A stretch of DNA of 50,558 nucleotides from Pegethrix bostrychoides GSE-TBD4-15B (GCA_019359155.1 JAHHHV010000017.1:1-50558), one strand, 5' to 3'. Counted from the stretch's first letter, positions 32,970-43,341 are shown. Made by a program: numbers and translations. The notes: a model not told the origin generated them from the letters alone.

Positions 32970-35900
32970 GTGATTACTCCAGAAATTCTGAAAGAGTTAG
33001 CTAGCCGTCAAGGCGTCTCTGAGACTGAGTTTGAGGTGTTGCATCAAGCGATGGCGGGTAAGGCAATGTCCACCATCGCGGCTGAGTTGAAAATTGATGC
33101 AGCCGCAGCCCGCAAGCGGCTCGGGGAGGTCTATCGCAAGTTTGGCATAGCGGGTAAAGGCCCCGGAAAGCTGGCTAAGCTCCAGCAGGTGCTGATGGCT
33201 CAGGCGCAGCAGCCCGCGATTGACGCAGGCCACCTGCCCTCAGGACGGCCGGACGATGGCTTAATTGAAGTTGATGCTTTCTATGGCCGCGCTCAGGAGC
33301 TGACCCAGCTAGAGCGGCTAATTGTGGCCGAGCGCTGTCGGCTAATTGAAATCATCGGGCTAGGCGGTATTGGCAAAACCACGCTCTCTGTGCAGCTCGC
33401 CAAGCAGGTCTACTCCGACTTTGATCAGGTGATTTGGCGGCCACTGGGGCATGCACCGCCGCTGAAAGAGCTGCTGAAGGAGTTGCTCTACAACCTCGAA
33501 GATCGCTCCGATCGGCTCAGCTCACTTCAGGCCACAGAACCTGAGCTGCTGGCTGATCTGCTCAACCAGATGCAGCATCGTCGCCATCTGCTGGTGCTGG
33601 ATGGAGCCGAGAGCATTCTGCAAAGTGGCGAGCTAGCAGGCCGCTACCGAGAAGGCTACGAAGGTTACAGCGAGCTGCTGACGCTGGTGGCACAGTCTGA
33701 CCACCAGAGCTGTTTAGTCCTCACCAGCGTCGAGAAAACGCAGGAATTCACTGCCCTAGAAGGCCAAAGAGTGCAGGCGTTTCATCTACAAGGTCTTCAG
33801 GGCAGCGAGGCCAGCAGCTTTCTTCAGGCGCGAGGTGCATTTGCCGAAACCGCTTCAGACTGGCCAAAGCTGGTGCAGCTCTACAGCGGCAATCCGCTGA
33901 CGCTCAAAATTGCAGTCGTGACGATTCTGGAGCTGTTTGGCGGCAGCATCAGCGATTTTCTGGAGCAGGGCACTGCCGTCTTTGGCGATATCCGCAACCT
34001 GCTCGAAGCCCAGGTGAATCGGCTCTCGCCGCTAGAGCGCGATATCCTCTACTGGCTAGCAGTCTACTGTGAGCCAGTGGCGTTGAGCGATCTGCGGGCC
34101 GATCTGGTGCCAAGCGTTTCTCAGCCGCGATTGATGGAGGCGCTGGAATCTCTGGGGCGACGTTCACTGGTGGAGCGTGACCGGGCGCTGTTTTCGCTCC
34201 AGCCTGTCGTCATGGAGTATCTAGCTGAGCGGTTGATCGAAAAGATGACGGAGGAAATTCGCACTGGGCATCTGCGACGGTTTAACAGCCATGCGCTGAT
34301 CAAAGCTCAGGCCAAAGACTATATCCGCGAGCAGCAGATCCACAGTATGCTTCAGCCCTTGCTAGAGCGGCTGCTGGCGCTGTATGAACAGGAGGAACGA
34401 TTGCAGCAGATTCTGATGGAGCGAATGGCGCTCTGGCAGCAGTCGCCGCTGAAGCCGGGATACGCGGCAGGTAATGTGCTGAACCTGCTCTGGCAGATTG
34501 GTTTGCCGGTCAGCGACTGCGACTTTTCCAGGCTGACTATCCGGCAGGCTTACCTGAAAGATCTGAGGCTGCATCGAGTTAACTTCAGCGGTGCCGATCT
34601 GTCTGAGTCCGTTTTTGCAGAGAAGCTGGGCAGCATTCTAGCAATTGCCTTTCAACCAGACGGCAAGCTGCTGGCCATGGGCGATACCGAAGGCCATATT
34701 AGACTGTGGAATGTGGAGACTGGAGAGCAGACTGCAACTTGGCAGGGGCATGAAGACTGGGTGCGGTCGGTGGCCTTCAGTCCGGACGGCAGATATTTGG
34801 CCAGCGGCAGCGAGGACAGAACCATCCGGCTCTGGGATATAAAAACGGGGCAGTGCCTCAAAGTGCTGCGAAGTCATACCAGCTGGCTGCGTTCGGTGGC
34901 TTTTAGTCCAGACAGCCAACAGCTAGCCAGTGGTGGCGAGGATAAGATTGTGCGACTTTGGGACGTAGAAACAGGTGGATTGCTATACGAATTGGCAACT
35001 CACAGCAGGCTGGTGCGTTCGGTAGCTTTTAGTCCAGATGGCAAAACACTGGCTAGCGGCAGCGATGACCGGACGATTCAGCTTTGGGATCTGGCGAGTG
35101 GGGTAGCCGTGCAGACCTTTCAGCAGCATTCACAGGGTGTACGCTCAGTGGCCTTTAGCCCGGACGGCAAAACCCTGGCCAGCGGCAGCAGCGATCGGAT
35201 GATTCGGCTCTGGGATCTGACGAGCGGCGAATGCGTTAGGCAGTTGGAGGGGCATCGGGGGTGGGTCTGGTCAGTTACCTTTAGTCCAGACGGCAAACGC
35301 TTGGCCAGCGGTAGCGAAGATCAGACCGTGCGAATTTGGGATTTGGCAGATGACCAGTTGCATGACCAGTCGCAGGTGCTGCCCGGTCACACCAGCTGGG
35401 TGCGCTCGGTGGCCTTCAGTCCAAATGGCAAACTGTTGGCCAGCGGCAGTGATGATCAAACCGTCAAGCTCTGGGATGTAGACAGCGCTCAGCGGATCTG
35501 CACTTTGCAGGGCTATGCGCGCGGCATTCGCTCGGTGGCTTTTAGCCCGGACGGGCAGACCCTGGCCAGCGGCAGCGAAGACCAGCGGGTGCGGATCTGG
35601 GATCTAGCGACCGAGCAGTGTCTGCGAAGCCTAGAGCAGCATACCGAGCGGGTTTGGTCAGTTGCCTTTAGTCCCGACGGGCAGACGTTAGCTAGCGGCA
35701 GCGAAGATCAGACGATTCGGCTCTGGCAGGTGAATACGGGCAGCTGCCTCAAGACCCTGGCAGGACATACTGACGGCGTACATTCGGTGGCCTTCACCCC
35801 CGATGGTCTGAAGCTGGCCAGCGGCAGCAGCGACAACAGCATCCGCCTCTGGAACGTGACTACGGGGCAGCCGCTAGCAGAGCTGAGCGGTCATCAGGAC

Positions 35901-36503
35901 TGGGTCTGGTCGGTTGCCTTTAGTCCAGACGGGCGGATTCTGGCCAGCGGCAGCAGCGATCTGACGGTCAAGCTTTGGGATGTCGAGCGGCTGGACTGCC
36001 TCAGCACTCTAACAGGCCATCATCACTGGATTCGCTCAGTGGCCTTCAGCCCCGACGGCCAAATTCTCGCCAGCAGCAGCGTCGGGCGCACGGTGCGGCT
36101 CTGGAGAGTGAAAACAGGCGAGCCGCTCAGCCAGCTTGACGGCTTCAAAAACGGTATTCGCTCGGTTGCTTTTAGTCCCGATAGCCGCATTCTGGCCAGC
36201 GGCAGCGATGATCGCGTTGTGCGGCTCTGGGATATTGAGTCGGGGCGCTGCCTGCAAGAGCTAAAAGGCCATGTGGATCGGATCAAATCGGTGGCTTTTA
36301 GCGTCGATGGAGCGACGCTGGCCAGCGGCAGCAATGATGAAACGATTAAGATTTGGGATGTCACCACGGGGCGGGAGCTGAAGAGCCTACGGATACCTCA
36401 GCTCTACGAAGGCATGAACATCACGGACGTAAATCTCACGCCCGCCCAAAAGACGACGCTGATGGCGCTGGGAGCGGTCGATCACTCGCTCTCCTGCCGC
36501 TAG
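32970..36503 (+). CDS. STAND NTPase with HTH-like N-terminus and 14 WD40 repeats
   Basis: A 1177-residue protein. Residues 1-75 form a helical domain with a LuxR-like pattern (ASRQGVSETEFEVLHQAMAGKAMSTIAAELKI, 'ARKRLGEVYRKFGI'). NB-ARC-type ATPase follows: Walker A 'GLGGIGKTT' near 131-139, Walker B 'RHLLVLDGAE' near 210, GNPL-type motif 'YSGNPLTLKIA'. A short pentapeptide-like stretch (VNFSGADLSESVF) leads to 14 WD40 repeats of 42 residues (~553-1150), enough for two seven-bladed propellers. Start is GTG; no ATG is suitable. Such proteins act as signal-dependent switches. No effector enzyme is fused, so the N-terminal domain is the likely output. Confidence 0.9.
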   Translation: MITPEILKELASRQGVSETEFEVLHQAMAGKAMSTIAAELKIDAAAARKRLGEVYRKFGIAGKGPGKLAKLQQVLMAQAQQPAIDAGHLPSGRPDDGLIEVDAFYGRAQELTQLERLIVAERCRLIEIIGLGGIGKTTLSVQLAKQVYSDFDQVIWRPLGHAPPLKELLKELLYNLEDRSDRLSSLQATEPELLADLLNQMQHRRHLLVLDGAESILQSGELAGRYREGYEGYSELLTLVAQSDHQSCLVLTSVEKTQEFTALEGQRVQAFHLQGLQGSEASSFLQARGAFAETASDWPKLVQLYSGNPLTLKIAVVTILELFGGSISDFLEQGTAVFGDIRNLLEAQVNRLSPLERDILYWLAVYCEPVALSDLRADLVPSVSQPRLMEALESLGRRSLVERDRALFSLQPVVMEYLAERLIEKMTEEIRTGHLRRFNSHALIKAQAKDYIREQQIHSMLQPLLERLLALYEQEERLQQILMERMALWQQSPLKPGYAAGNVLNLLWQIGLPVSDCDFSRLTIRQAYLKDLRLHRVNFSGADLSESVFAEKLGSILAIAFQPDGKLLAMGDTEGHIRLWNVETGEQTATWQGHEDWVRSVAFSPDGRYLASGSEDRTIRLWDIKTGQCLKVLRSHTSWLRSVAFSPDSQQLASGGEDKIVRLWDVETGGLLYELATHSRLVRSVAFSPDGKTLASGSDDRTIQLWDLASGVAVQTFQQHSQGVRSVAFSPDGKTLASGSSDRMIRLWDLTSGECVRQLEGHRGWVWSVTFSPDGKRLASGSEDQTVRIWDLADDQLHDQSQVLPGHTSWVRSVAFSPNGKLLASGSDDQTVKLWDVDSAQRICTLQGYARGIRSVAFSPDGQTLASGSEDQRVRIWDLATEQCLRSLEQHTERVWSVAFSPDGQTLASGSEDQTIRLWQVNTGSCLKTLAGHTDGVHSVAFTPDGLKLASGSSDNSIRLWNVTTGQPLAELSGHQDWVWSVAFSPDGRILASGSSDLTVKLWDVERLDCLSTLTGHHHWIRSVAFSPDGQILASSSVGRTVRLWRVKTGEPLSQLDGFKNGIRSVAFSPDSRILASGSDDRVVRLWDIESGRCLQELKGHVDRIKSVAFSVDGATLASGSNDETIKIWDVTTGRELKSLRIPQLYEGMNITDVNLTPAQKTTLMALGAVDHSLSCR

Positions 36504-36526
36504 TCAGACCCGCTATCTGGCACAGC

Positions 36527-38620
36527 CTACCGAGTCATGTTGCGTAACGCGCCCTGAGTCATGGCAGCTAGCGCCTGCTCGTTGGCTTTGGGCAGATGGT
36601 AATATTTGCCGCCTGCATATTTCGCAATTTCTTTGGCAAATCCGGTGGAGACAAACTTGTTTTCTGTATCCACGACCAGCAGCTGAAATCCGGTGAGCCG
36701 AATTTTGCCCGCAATATCGAGCAGTTCAGCTTTGATATCTGGCTTTTCGTCAGCTTCTAGCGGTTCGCCCAGCGAACGCGCGAGCGGAATATTGCCCCGC
36801 CCATCTGTGATCGCCACAATGACAACCTGCCCAATATCGCCCGACTGCTGCGCGTTCATGCCGACTCGCACTGCCTGCGTCAGCCCGTGAGCCAGCGGCG
36901 ATCCGCCACCGCAGGGCATTCGCTCTAGTCGTCGCTTGGCTGAGGTAATCGAGCGGGTCGGCGGCAGCAGCACCTCAGCCTGCTCGCCTCGAAACGGAAT
37001 CAGCGCCACTTGGTCGCGGTTTTGATAGGCTTCGGTAAGCAGGCGCATCACAGCTCCTTTGGCCGACTGCATCCGGTTGAGCGCCATTGAGCCAGAGGCA
37101 TCCACCACAAACACAATCAGCGCTCCAGCCTTACGAGCCAGCCGCTTGGCACGCAGATCGCCCTGCTCCACAAATACTTTTTTCTGGCGCGCCTTTTTCT
37201 GATGAGGGTTCTGGATACTAGACAGCTCCTGCCGCTGACGGCGCGCTTTTTGGTAGGGCGCGGCTGAGCGCAGCGTCGCATCGACCGCAATGCGGCGGAC
37301 TGCGCCACGCGGCAACACGGGCTTGATGTAGCGCCCCCGGTCGTCTGAGTAAATCATGCTGCGAGCGCCAGATTTGCCCTGTCGGCTGGCCGTCTGGGCG
37401 AAGTAGAGCACTGCCGGATCTAAAATTACGCCTTCTGGGTCAAAGACAAATTCTTCTGGAATGCTGGGCGGCTCTGGTTCGGGCTGATCCTGCTCCGAGT
37501 CTTCGTCTTCAGGCTCCTGGTCTTGATCTTGATCCTGCGGCTGGTCTTGATCCTGGGGCTGTTCCGGCTGGGGCGGCGGCGGTTCTGGCGACGGCGGTTC
37601 TTCCGGCGGCGTTTGGACAATGGTCGAGCGGGGCACGATTACCAGCTCTACGGCGCGGCGCAGGTCGTCGGCGACAATGGTGACGCGCCCGTCTAGCGCC
37701 GCATGGGCTTTGGCAACCCGAACCGCAAACAGCTCAGCGCGATGTCCCTGCACCCCGCCCCGGATTGCTTCATTAACCAGGTAGGTAATCTGCTCTGGGG
37801 CAATCTGCACATCTTTCAGCCATTCGCGTGCCAGCAGGATTTGGGTTTTCAGGCCGTCAAGGTCTTCAGCATATTGCTCTAAAAACAGCTGTGGCGATTC
37901 GGCAAACTCGGTGGCTTGCTCAACCGCCTGCACCCGCTGATCTAGCCCCAATACTGAATCTGCCGAGAGCGAAATCGCAATCCGGTCGAGCAGATGTTCG
38001 CGCAGGTCGCCTTCTTCGGGATTATAGGTGGCGATCAGCAGCGGTCGGCAAGGATGCTGAAAGCTGATGCCCTCTCGCTCAATCTGATTGCGGCCTTCGC
38101 TGAGCGCGCCCAGCAGCAGGTTAGAAATCTGGTCGTCGAGCAGGTTGAGTTCGTCGATATAGAGTACGCCTCGGTGGGCTGTGGCCAGGAGTCCTGGCTG
38201 AAAGACCGTATCGCCCTGCTTAATCGACTGTGCCACGTCCACTGAACCCAGCAGCCGATCTTCGGTGACACCCAGCGGAATCTGCACAAACGGAGCCGGA
38301 ATCACGGCGGTTTCGGCAGTGCTGCGAATCACAGCGGAGCCGTTTTGGCCTTCAACCAGGCGTTCAAGGGTGGCATCGTCCCAGTCCTGCGGATGGTTGG
38401 GGTCGCAGTTGCAGCAGGAGCCTTTGACCACCTCAATGGGCGGCAGCAAAGCGTGAATCGCCCGCGCCATCACCGACTTGGCCGTGCCGCGCCGTCCAGC
38501 AATCACCACGCCGCCTAGTCCCGGATCGATGGCGGCTAGCAGCAGCGCCAGCTTGATTGCTTCTTGGCCAACGACGGCAGTGAGTGGAAAAGTCAGGGCA
38601 GATGAGGCGAGCGCAGGCAT
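36527..38620 (-). CDS. chlD: Mg-chelatase subunit ChlD
   Basis: A 697-residue subunit of the Mg-chelatase I-D-H complex. The N-terminal AAA+ domain resembles ChlI ([18 protein letters not shown], Walker A 'AGRRGTAKS', '[12 protein letters not shown]', '[15 protein letters not shown]'). A Pro/Glu/Gln/Asp-rich linker (~345-395, with repeated DQDQ units) joins it to a C-terminal integrin-I domain with the MIDAS motif 'VVDASGSM' and 'TDGRGN'. It is a platform for ChlI ATPase and ChlH. It converges with the WD40 gene across 23 bases and precedes the DUF2993 gene on the same strand. Confidence 0.97.
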   Translation of the reverse strand: MPALASSALTFPLTAVVGQEAIKLALLLAAIDPGLGGVVIAGRRGTAKSVMARAIHALLPPIEVVKGSCCNCDPNHPQDWDDATLERLVEGQNGSAVIRSTAETAVIPAPFVQIPLGVTEDRLLGSVDVAQSIKQGDTVFQPGLLATAHRGVLYIDELNLLDDQISNLLLGALSEGRNQIEREGISFQHPCRPLLIATYNPEEGDLREHLLDRIAISLSADSVLGLDQRVQAVEQATEFAESPQLFLEQYAEDLDGLKTQILLAREWLKDVQIAPEQITYLVNEAIRGGVQGHRAELFAVRVAKAHAALDGRVTIVADDLRRAVELVIVPRSTIVQTPPEEPPSPEPPPPQPEQPQDQDQPQDQDQDQEPEDEDSEQDQPEPEPPSIPEEFVFDPEGVILDPAVLYFAQTASRQGKSGARSMIYSDDRGRYIKPVLPRGAVRRIAVDATLRSAAPYQKARRQRQELSSIQNPHQKKARQKKVFVEQGDLRAKRLARKAGALIVFVVDASGSMALNRMQSAKGAVMRLLTEAYQNRDQVALIPFRGEQAEVLLPPTRSITSAKRRLERMPCGGGSPLAHGLTQAVRVGMNAQQSGDIGQVVIVAITDGRGNIPLARSLGEPLEADEKPDIKAELLDIAGKIRLTGFQLLVVDTENKFVSTGFAKEIAKYAGGKYYHLPKANEQALAAMTQGALRNMTR

Positions 38621-38644
38621 GGCTTAAAAACTAGCGAGTATTCT

Positions 38645-39601
38645 TCAGTACTTCAGCATACCAAGATTACTCTCACAGCTGGGCGCTGGCTGAACAACTG
38701 GCATTTGTGTAACTGGCATTCGTGTAATTGGTATTTGTGTAACTGGCATCTGGGCGACTGGCATCTGGGCAATTGAGCAGCCTGTAAGCTGAGGTTCAGG
38801 CTGAGATGCAAGCTGAGATGCCAAGACCTGCGGATCGAGCTGTACAAAAGCGGCTAGGTGAATCTGATCGCGGTCAAGTTCCCAGCTGAGAATGCGAGCC
38901 GTGACCCCGGCAGATTCCAGTCTGGCCAGATCGAGCTGCTGGCTGATGTTGCCGACGAGCAGTTCGACAAACTGCGGCGGCAGTGGCGTACCGTCGATTG
39001 AAATAGCCGGATCAATCAGCTGGAGCTGACGACCTGAGAGAATTTCAACACCAGACTCGATGGCAATGGTCAGCTGTAGGTCGGTCTGCTGCGACTTGAG
39101 CTGAGTCTGAAAGCGCAGCCGATGTGAATCCAATAGTTCTAACTGTGGCTCTACCAAGTCGTAGCGTTCCAGCTGAGCTGCCGCCGACCCCAGCAAATCC
39201 AGGCTGAGATTTTGCAGCCGCTTGGCGACTAGGGGCGAGCGCAGGGCGCGGTTGATATCTTCACGGGTCAGCGCTATCCGGATGCCTGCATTCAGGGGCT
39301 GCTCTAGGACAATTTTGCCGCGCTGCAGGGCAGCTGGACTCACCGTAATCGGGTCAGTTTCGACTTCCAGCGCTTCAATCCGCAGGTCTGGGGCGGGATA
39401 CAGCCCGCGTCCGGCCACCCGCAGCCGTTCAATTCTGCCTTGCGCGACTCGATAGCTAGGTGTGTTATCCACCCGTACCGCTAAGACTTCTGCATCCTGA
39501 AGCTGACTGCGGATGGCGCTGGCCGTCAGTTGCTCACTGATCAAGCCAGCAGGAGAAGCTAATGAAAGCAGCGATAGAACTAGAATTGTCAAAAATTCCA
39601 T
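38645..39601 (-). CDS. DUF2993 / LmeA-like lipid-binding protein
   Basis: A 318-residue protein with a hydrophobic N-terminus (MEFLTILVLSLLSLASPAGLISEQL). The body follows DUF2993: 'LQDAEVLAVRVDNTPSYRVAQGRIERLRVAGRGLY', 'LEQPLNAGIRIALTREDINRAL', 'LIDPAISIDGTPLPPQFVELLVG'. Members are envelope proteins that bind phospholipid or help outer-membrane assembly. The C-terminal tail repeats a 5-residue unit (AQMPV, TQIPI, TRMPV, TQMPV). It sits 24 bases upstream of chlD on the same strand and may be co-transcribed. Confidence 0.85.
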   Translation of the reverse strand: MEFLTILVLSLLSLASPAGLISEQLTASAIRSQLQDAEVLAVRVDNTPSYRVAQGRIERLRVAGRGLYPAPDLRIEALEVETDPITVSPAALQRGKIVLEQPLNAGIRIALTREDINRALRSPLVAKRLQNLSLDLLGSAAAQLERYDLVEPQLELLDSHRLRFQTQLKSQQTDLQLTIAIESGVEILSGRQLQLIDPAISIDGTPLPPQFVELLVGNISQQLDLARLESAGVTARILSWELDRDQIHLAAFVQLDPQVLASQLASQPEPQLTGCSIAQMPVAQMPVTQIPITRMPVTQMPVVQPAPSCESNLGMLKY

Positions 39602-39679
39602 GGGATGCTGAGACGGGTGAATTTATGTTTTGATCTGAATTTCAGCTGGAGCAGTTTTTAAGAGCATTTAGGAGCATTC

Positions 39680-40486
39680 ATGCGGCTAATTATTCGTGAA
39701 ACGCCAGCTGCCGTTGCCGACTGGGCAGCTCGCTACGTCAGGCACCGTATTCAGACTTTTGCGCCTACCGCCGCGCGTCCGTTTATGCTGGGTCTGCCGA
39801 CGGGCAGCACGCCAATCCTGCTATACCAACGGCTGGTTCGCTTTTATCAGGCCAGACAGCTCAGCTTTCAGCATGTGATCACCTTTAACATGGATGAATA
39901 TGTCGGCTTGCCCGCCGCGCATCCGCAAAGCTATCGCTCGTTTATGTACCGCCACCTATTTTCGCATATCGATCTGCCAGACGCTCAGATTCATATTCTG
40001 GACGGCAATGCTCCAGATCCAGCAGCCGAATGTCAGCAGTACGAAGAGCGGATCAAATCCCTGGGCGGCATCGAGCTATTTATTGGCGGCATAGGTGAAG
40101 ACGGCCATATTGCCTTCAACGAGCCGGGTTCGTCATTGCAGTCACGCAGCCGACTCAAAACGCTGGCTCACAGCACGCGCATGGCCAACGCTCGTTTCTT
40201 TGATCACGATGTCACGAAAGTTCCCAAGCAGGCGCTGACGGTTGGGGTCGGCACGATTACCGATGCCCGCGAAGTGATGATTTTGGTGCAGGGCGACCAG
40301 AAAGCGGTGGCGCTACAGCAGGCAATTGAAGGCAGCGTCAATCATCTGTGGACGGTTTCGGCCTTGCAGCTTCACCCGTACAGCATCATGATCTGCGACG
40401 AAGCGGCAACGCTGGAGCTGAAGGTAAAAACAGTCAAGCATTTCAAGGAGCTAGAGCAGGACAGCCCACTCCTGACCGATACCTGA
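39680..40486 (+). CDS. nagB: glucosamine-6-phosphate deaminase NagB
   Basis: A 268-residue enzyme that converts glucosamine-6-phosphate to fructose-6-phosphate and ammonia. The N-terminal '[17 protein letters not shown]' phosphate loop, '[11 protein letters not shown]', and the catalytic block '[23 protein letters not shown]' (Asp, His, Glu) are all present, with length close to E. coli NagB. nagA follows 25 bases downstream in the same direction, forming a GlcNAc-6-phosphate breakdown operon. A start at ATG 39680 is normal. Confidence 0.96.
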   Translation: MRLIIRETPAAVADWAARYVRHRIQTFAPTAARPFMLGLPTGSTPILLYQRLVRFYQARQLSFQHVITFNMDEYVGLPAAHPQSYRSFMYRHLFSHIDLPDAQIHILDGNAPDPAAECQQYEERIKSLGGIELFIGGIGEDGHIAFNEPGSSLQSRSRLKTLAHSTRMANARFFDHDVTKVPKQALTVGVGTITDAREVMILVQGDQKAVALQQAIEGSVNHLWTVSALQLHPYSIMICDEAATLELKVKTVKHFKELEQDSPLLTDT

Positions 40487-40511
40487 TACAATATCAAACC
40501 CATAACTCTCT

Positions 40512-41648
40512 ATGTACGCTCTGATTAACTGCAAAATTTACGCTCAAGATATTCTCACCGAACATGCTCTGCTCATTCAGGGGAATAGAATTCTCGACAC
40601 TCTGCCGCAGAGCCGTCTCGCCGCCAGTCAGCAAACGATTGATCTAGCTGGAGCTAATCTGGCACCAGGATTTATTGACCTTCAGCTCAACGGCTGCGGA
40701 GGCGTGATGTTCAATGATGCCATCGCCGCAGCCACGCTGGAGACCATGCATCAAACCAATCTCAAAAGCGGTACGACCAGCTACTTGCCAACGCTAATCA
40801 CTACGTCTGACGCAGATATGCTGAACGCTATGGATACCGTGCTCGAGTATCGACAGCATCGCCCCTACAACGTACTGGGGCTACATCTAGAAGGCCCCTA
40901 TCTCAACCCTCAGCGCAAAGGAATTCACAACTCGGACTATATCCGTCCGCCTGACTCCGCCATGCTGGAAAAAATTGCGGCGGCGGGTTCAGCAGTCACA
41001 AAAATCATCACGGTTGCGGTCGAAGAAATTGCGCCTGAGCAGATCCGCCAGCTGGTAGAGTCTGGCATTGTTGTCTCGGCAGGCCACACGGCTGCCACCT
41101 TTGAACAGGCTAACCTGGGTTTTGATGCTGGGGTGAGCATGGTGACGCATCTGTTTAACGCCATGACACCCTGGCTAGGCCGCAGTCCCGGTGTGGTTGG
41201 GGCGACACTTAGCCGCCCAGAAATCTATGCGGGCATCATTGCTGACGGCCATCATCTGCATTTTGGCTCGGTGGGTTTGGCTCAGAAGATTAAGCAGGAC
41301 AGGCTCTTGCTCGTGACCGACGCAACACCGCCCGCTGGAACACAGATGCAGTCGTTTCAGATTGGCGGGCAGGAGGTCTTCTACCGAGATGGAAAATGCG
41401 TTTCAGCCGACGGCACGCTGGGAGGCTCTGCTCTAACAATGATTGAAGCGGTCGCTAACTGTGTCCAGCAGCTTCACCTGCCGCTGGCTGAGGTGCTGCC
41501 AATGGCAACGCTCTATCCGGCGCGAGCGATTCGGGTAGACCATGAGCTAGGGAAAATTGCCCCCGGCTATATTGCGAATCTAGCCGTGTTTGACGCTCAG
41601 TTTCGCATGCAAGCGGTTGTGGACTGCGGCCAGTATCTCGCTTTGTGA
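40512..41648 (+). CDS. nagA: N-acetylglucosamine-6-phosphate deacetylase NagA
   Basis: A 378-residue amidohydrolase-fold enzyme that removes acetate from GlcNAc-6-phosphate, feeding NagB. Metal and substrate sites are readable: 'LAPGFIDLQLNGCGG', 'LHLEGPYLNPQRKGIHN' (metal Glu), 'SAGHTAATFEQ', 'VTHLFNAMTPW' (His ligands), 'DGHHLHF' and 'LVTDATPPAG' (catalytic Asp). Operon partner of nagB. The pair could recycle peptidoglycan amino sugars or use external chitin-derived GlcNAc; no sugar uptake gene (for example a PTS) is adjacent. Confidence 0.96.
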   Translation: MYALINCKIYAQDILTEHALLIQGNRILDTLPQSRLAASQQTIDLAGANLAPGFIDLQLNGCGGVMFNDAIAAATLETMHQTNLKSGTTSYLPTLITTSDADMLNAMDTVLEYRQHRPYNVLGLHLEGPYLNPQRKGIHNSDYIRPPDSAMLEKIAAAGSAVTKIITVAVEEIAPEQIRQLVESGIVVSAGHTAATFEQANLGFDAGVSMVTHLFNAMTPWLGRSPGVVGATLSRPEIYAGIIADGHHLHFGSVGLAQKIKQDRLLLVTDATPPAGTQMQSFQIGGQEVFYRDGKCVSADGTLGGSALTMIEAVANCVQQLHLPLAEVLPMATLYPARAIRVDHELGKIAPGYIANLAVFDAQFRMQAVVDCGQYLAL

Positions 41649-41690
41649 TGGTTCACGCCTCTGTTTGCACATAAGTTCCTGAACCTTGTC

Positions 41691-41769
41691 TAATCTCGAT
41701 ACTCACCAATCTCGACACTCACTAATCTCGATACTTACAGTATCAAATTCAGCCAGTATCAAATTCAGC
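41691..41769. repeat. two families of 16-bp tandem repeats between nagA and the FAD oxidase
   Basis: Three copies of a TAATCTCGATACTCAC-type unit at 41691-41738, then two exact copies of CAGTATCAAATTCAGC at 41738-41769. Both have 16-base periods. They lie between convergent genes. Confidence 0.9.
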
Positions 41770-41840
41770 AGCTCTGCTAGGTGTTGCAATGCCGAAGACC
41801 TGCCCAACTTTCTAGATGTCGCCAATTTCTAGCGGTCAAA

Positions 41841-43214
41841 TCACTGCGCTGCGCTGCGCTCTCTGCATTTGAGCCAATTCTGAGCCGCAAAGAGACCGCA
41901 CATCCCCCTGAGCAGCCAAACCCGCCAGGGTGCAATCGGAAACGACTTGAGTGGCTGACGAAACACCGGGCTAATCTCTGCGGGGTCAAGCTTGCCCAGA
42001 ATCCAATGGGCAAGCGCCTGCCCCACCCAAGTTGCCGTCCCTACGCCGCTGCCGTGGTAAGCCAGCCCGTAGAAACTCTGCGCGTCAAGTTGCCCAATCT
42101 GTGGCGTGAGATTAGCCGAAATGGCCACCAGCCCGTTCCAGCCGTGGGTGATTTCAATCTGCTGCCAAGCCGGAAACAGCTCGCCTAGCCGTCGCTGCAT
42201 CCAGTCCTGCCGCCGCTGCCGCTCGCTGAGGCTGCCGTCCGTGTCGCCGCGACTGCCAAACAAAAACCGCCCGTCTTTGAGCAGGCGATAGTAAAATAAG
42301 GGCTGGTGGGTGCTAAACACAGGCGTTTCGGTCTGCCAATTTTGGGCGGCGAGTTCGGCAGAAGTGAGCGGGCGCGTCGTGATAATTTGCGAGATCACAG
42401 GCAGCAAACAGCCAGAGAGTTGCGGATGAAGGCGATCTTCGGTATAGCCGTTGGTGGCGACAATCACCGTTTTGGCTTTGAGGCAGCCGCCAGGGCTGTG
42501 CAACTCATGCCAGCCGTTCTGCTGCTCCCAGGTCTCCAGTGGGCTATGGGCATAGAGTTTTACGCCGCGCCGAATCACAGCCTCAGCCAATCCACAGCTG
42601 TACTTGAGCGGGTTGAGGCCAAACCCAACGTCCAAGTGCAGCGCCCCGACGGCTTCAGGACTAGCAAAGCCATGCTCGACTAGCTCAGACTGTGACCAAA
42701 GCTGACAAGGATAGTCCGCAATATTTTTGTAAAAGCTGAATTCGGCTGCCAGATCGGCCAGATAGCTGGCATGATGCGCCACTTGAATCTCACCGTTCCC
42801 CTGCGCCTCTAGATCCAGCGACTCTGCCGCCGCCAGCGCCTTCACCAGCTCAACCGCCTCACGCTGCTGCTGATAAAACTGCCGCACTGCCGCCGTCCCA
42901 AACCGATGCAGCAGACGCTCAGGCTCCAACGCCGTTGCGCCGACGCAGCAAAAGCCGCCGTTGCGCCCAGACGCGCCCCAGCCCGGATGCCCCGCCTCCA
43001 AAATTGCCACTTGTACGCCAGCCTGCGCCAGATGCAATGCGGCAGATAAGCCCGTCAGCCCTGCGCCAATAATGGCGACCTCGCAGGTTTCAGACTGCTG
43101 TAGCGCTGAGCATTCGGGCGGCTGAGCGGTGGTTTCCCAATAGCTCTGGGCTGGCAGCGAGCGGTCGTAGATCACCGGATTGTAAAGCGGCATGGGGAAA
43201 GCAGATTCATTCAA
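41841..43214 (-). CDS. FAD-dependent amine/amino-acid oxidoreductase (DAO family)
   Basis: A 457-residue flavoprotein. The FAD-binding Rossmann fold is 'EVAIIGAGLTGLSAALHLAQAG' with acidic end 'AILEAG', followed by 'GWGASGRNGGF', typical of PuuB/DadA/glycine-oxidase-like enzymes. The C-terminal part has 'GWNGLVAISANLTPQIG' and 'YGLAYHGSGVGTATWVGQALA', the second FAD contact. It resembles gamma-glutamylputrescine oxidases. A GcvT-like gene is divergent beside it; the Pot-type transporter in the same window makes polyamine metabolism possible but unproven. Confidence 0.88.
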   Translation of the reverse strand: MNESAFPMPLYNPVIYDRSLPAQSYWETTAQPPECSALQQSETCEVAIIGAGLTGLSAALHLAQAGVQVAILEAGHPGWGASGRNGGFCCVGATALEPERLLHRFGTAAVRQFYQQQREAVELVKALAAAESLDLEAQGNGEIQVAHHASYLADLAAEFSFYKNIADYPCQLWSQSELVEHGFASPEAVGALHLDVGFGLNPLKYSCGLAEAVIRRGVKLYAHSPLETWEQQNGWHELHSPGGCLKAKTVIVATNGYTEDRLHPQLSGCLLPVISQIITTRPLTSAELAAQNWQTETPVFSTHQPLFYYRLLKDGRFLFGSRGDTDGSLSERQRRQDWMQRRLGELFPAWQQIEITHGWNGLVAISANLTPQIGQLDAQSFYGLAYHGSGVGTATWVGQALAHWILGKLDPAEISPVFRQPLKSFPIAPWRVWLLRGMCGLFAAQNWLKCRERSAAQ

Positions 43215-43341
43215 GATTTCTCTTCTAGTCTGGACTTTGCCGATGGGTTAGCGCAACTGGCGCAGGTGGAACCAGCCCGTCAGATACTATAGAGACAGGA
43301 CTCCAGAGAGAGGACTTCAGCAACGGTCAAACTAGAGCGAC

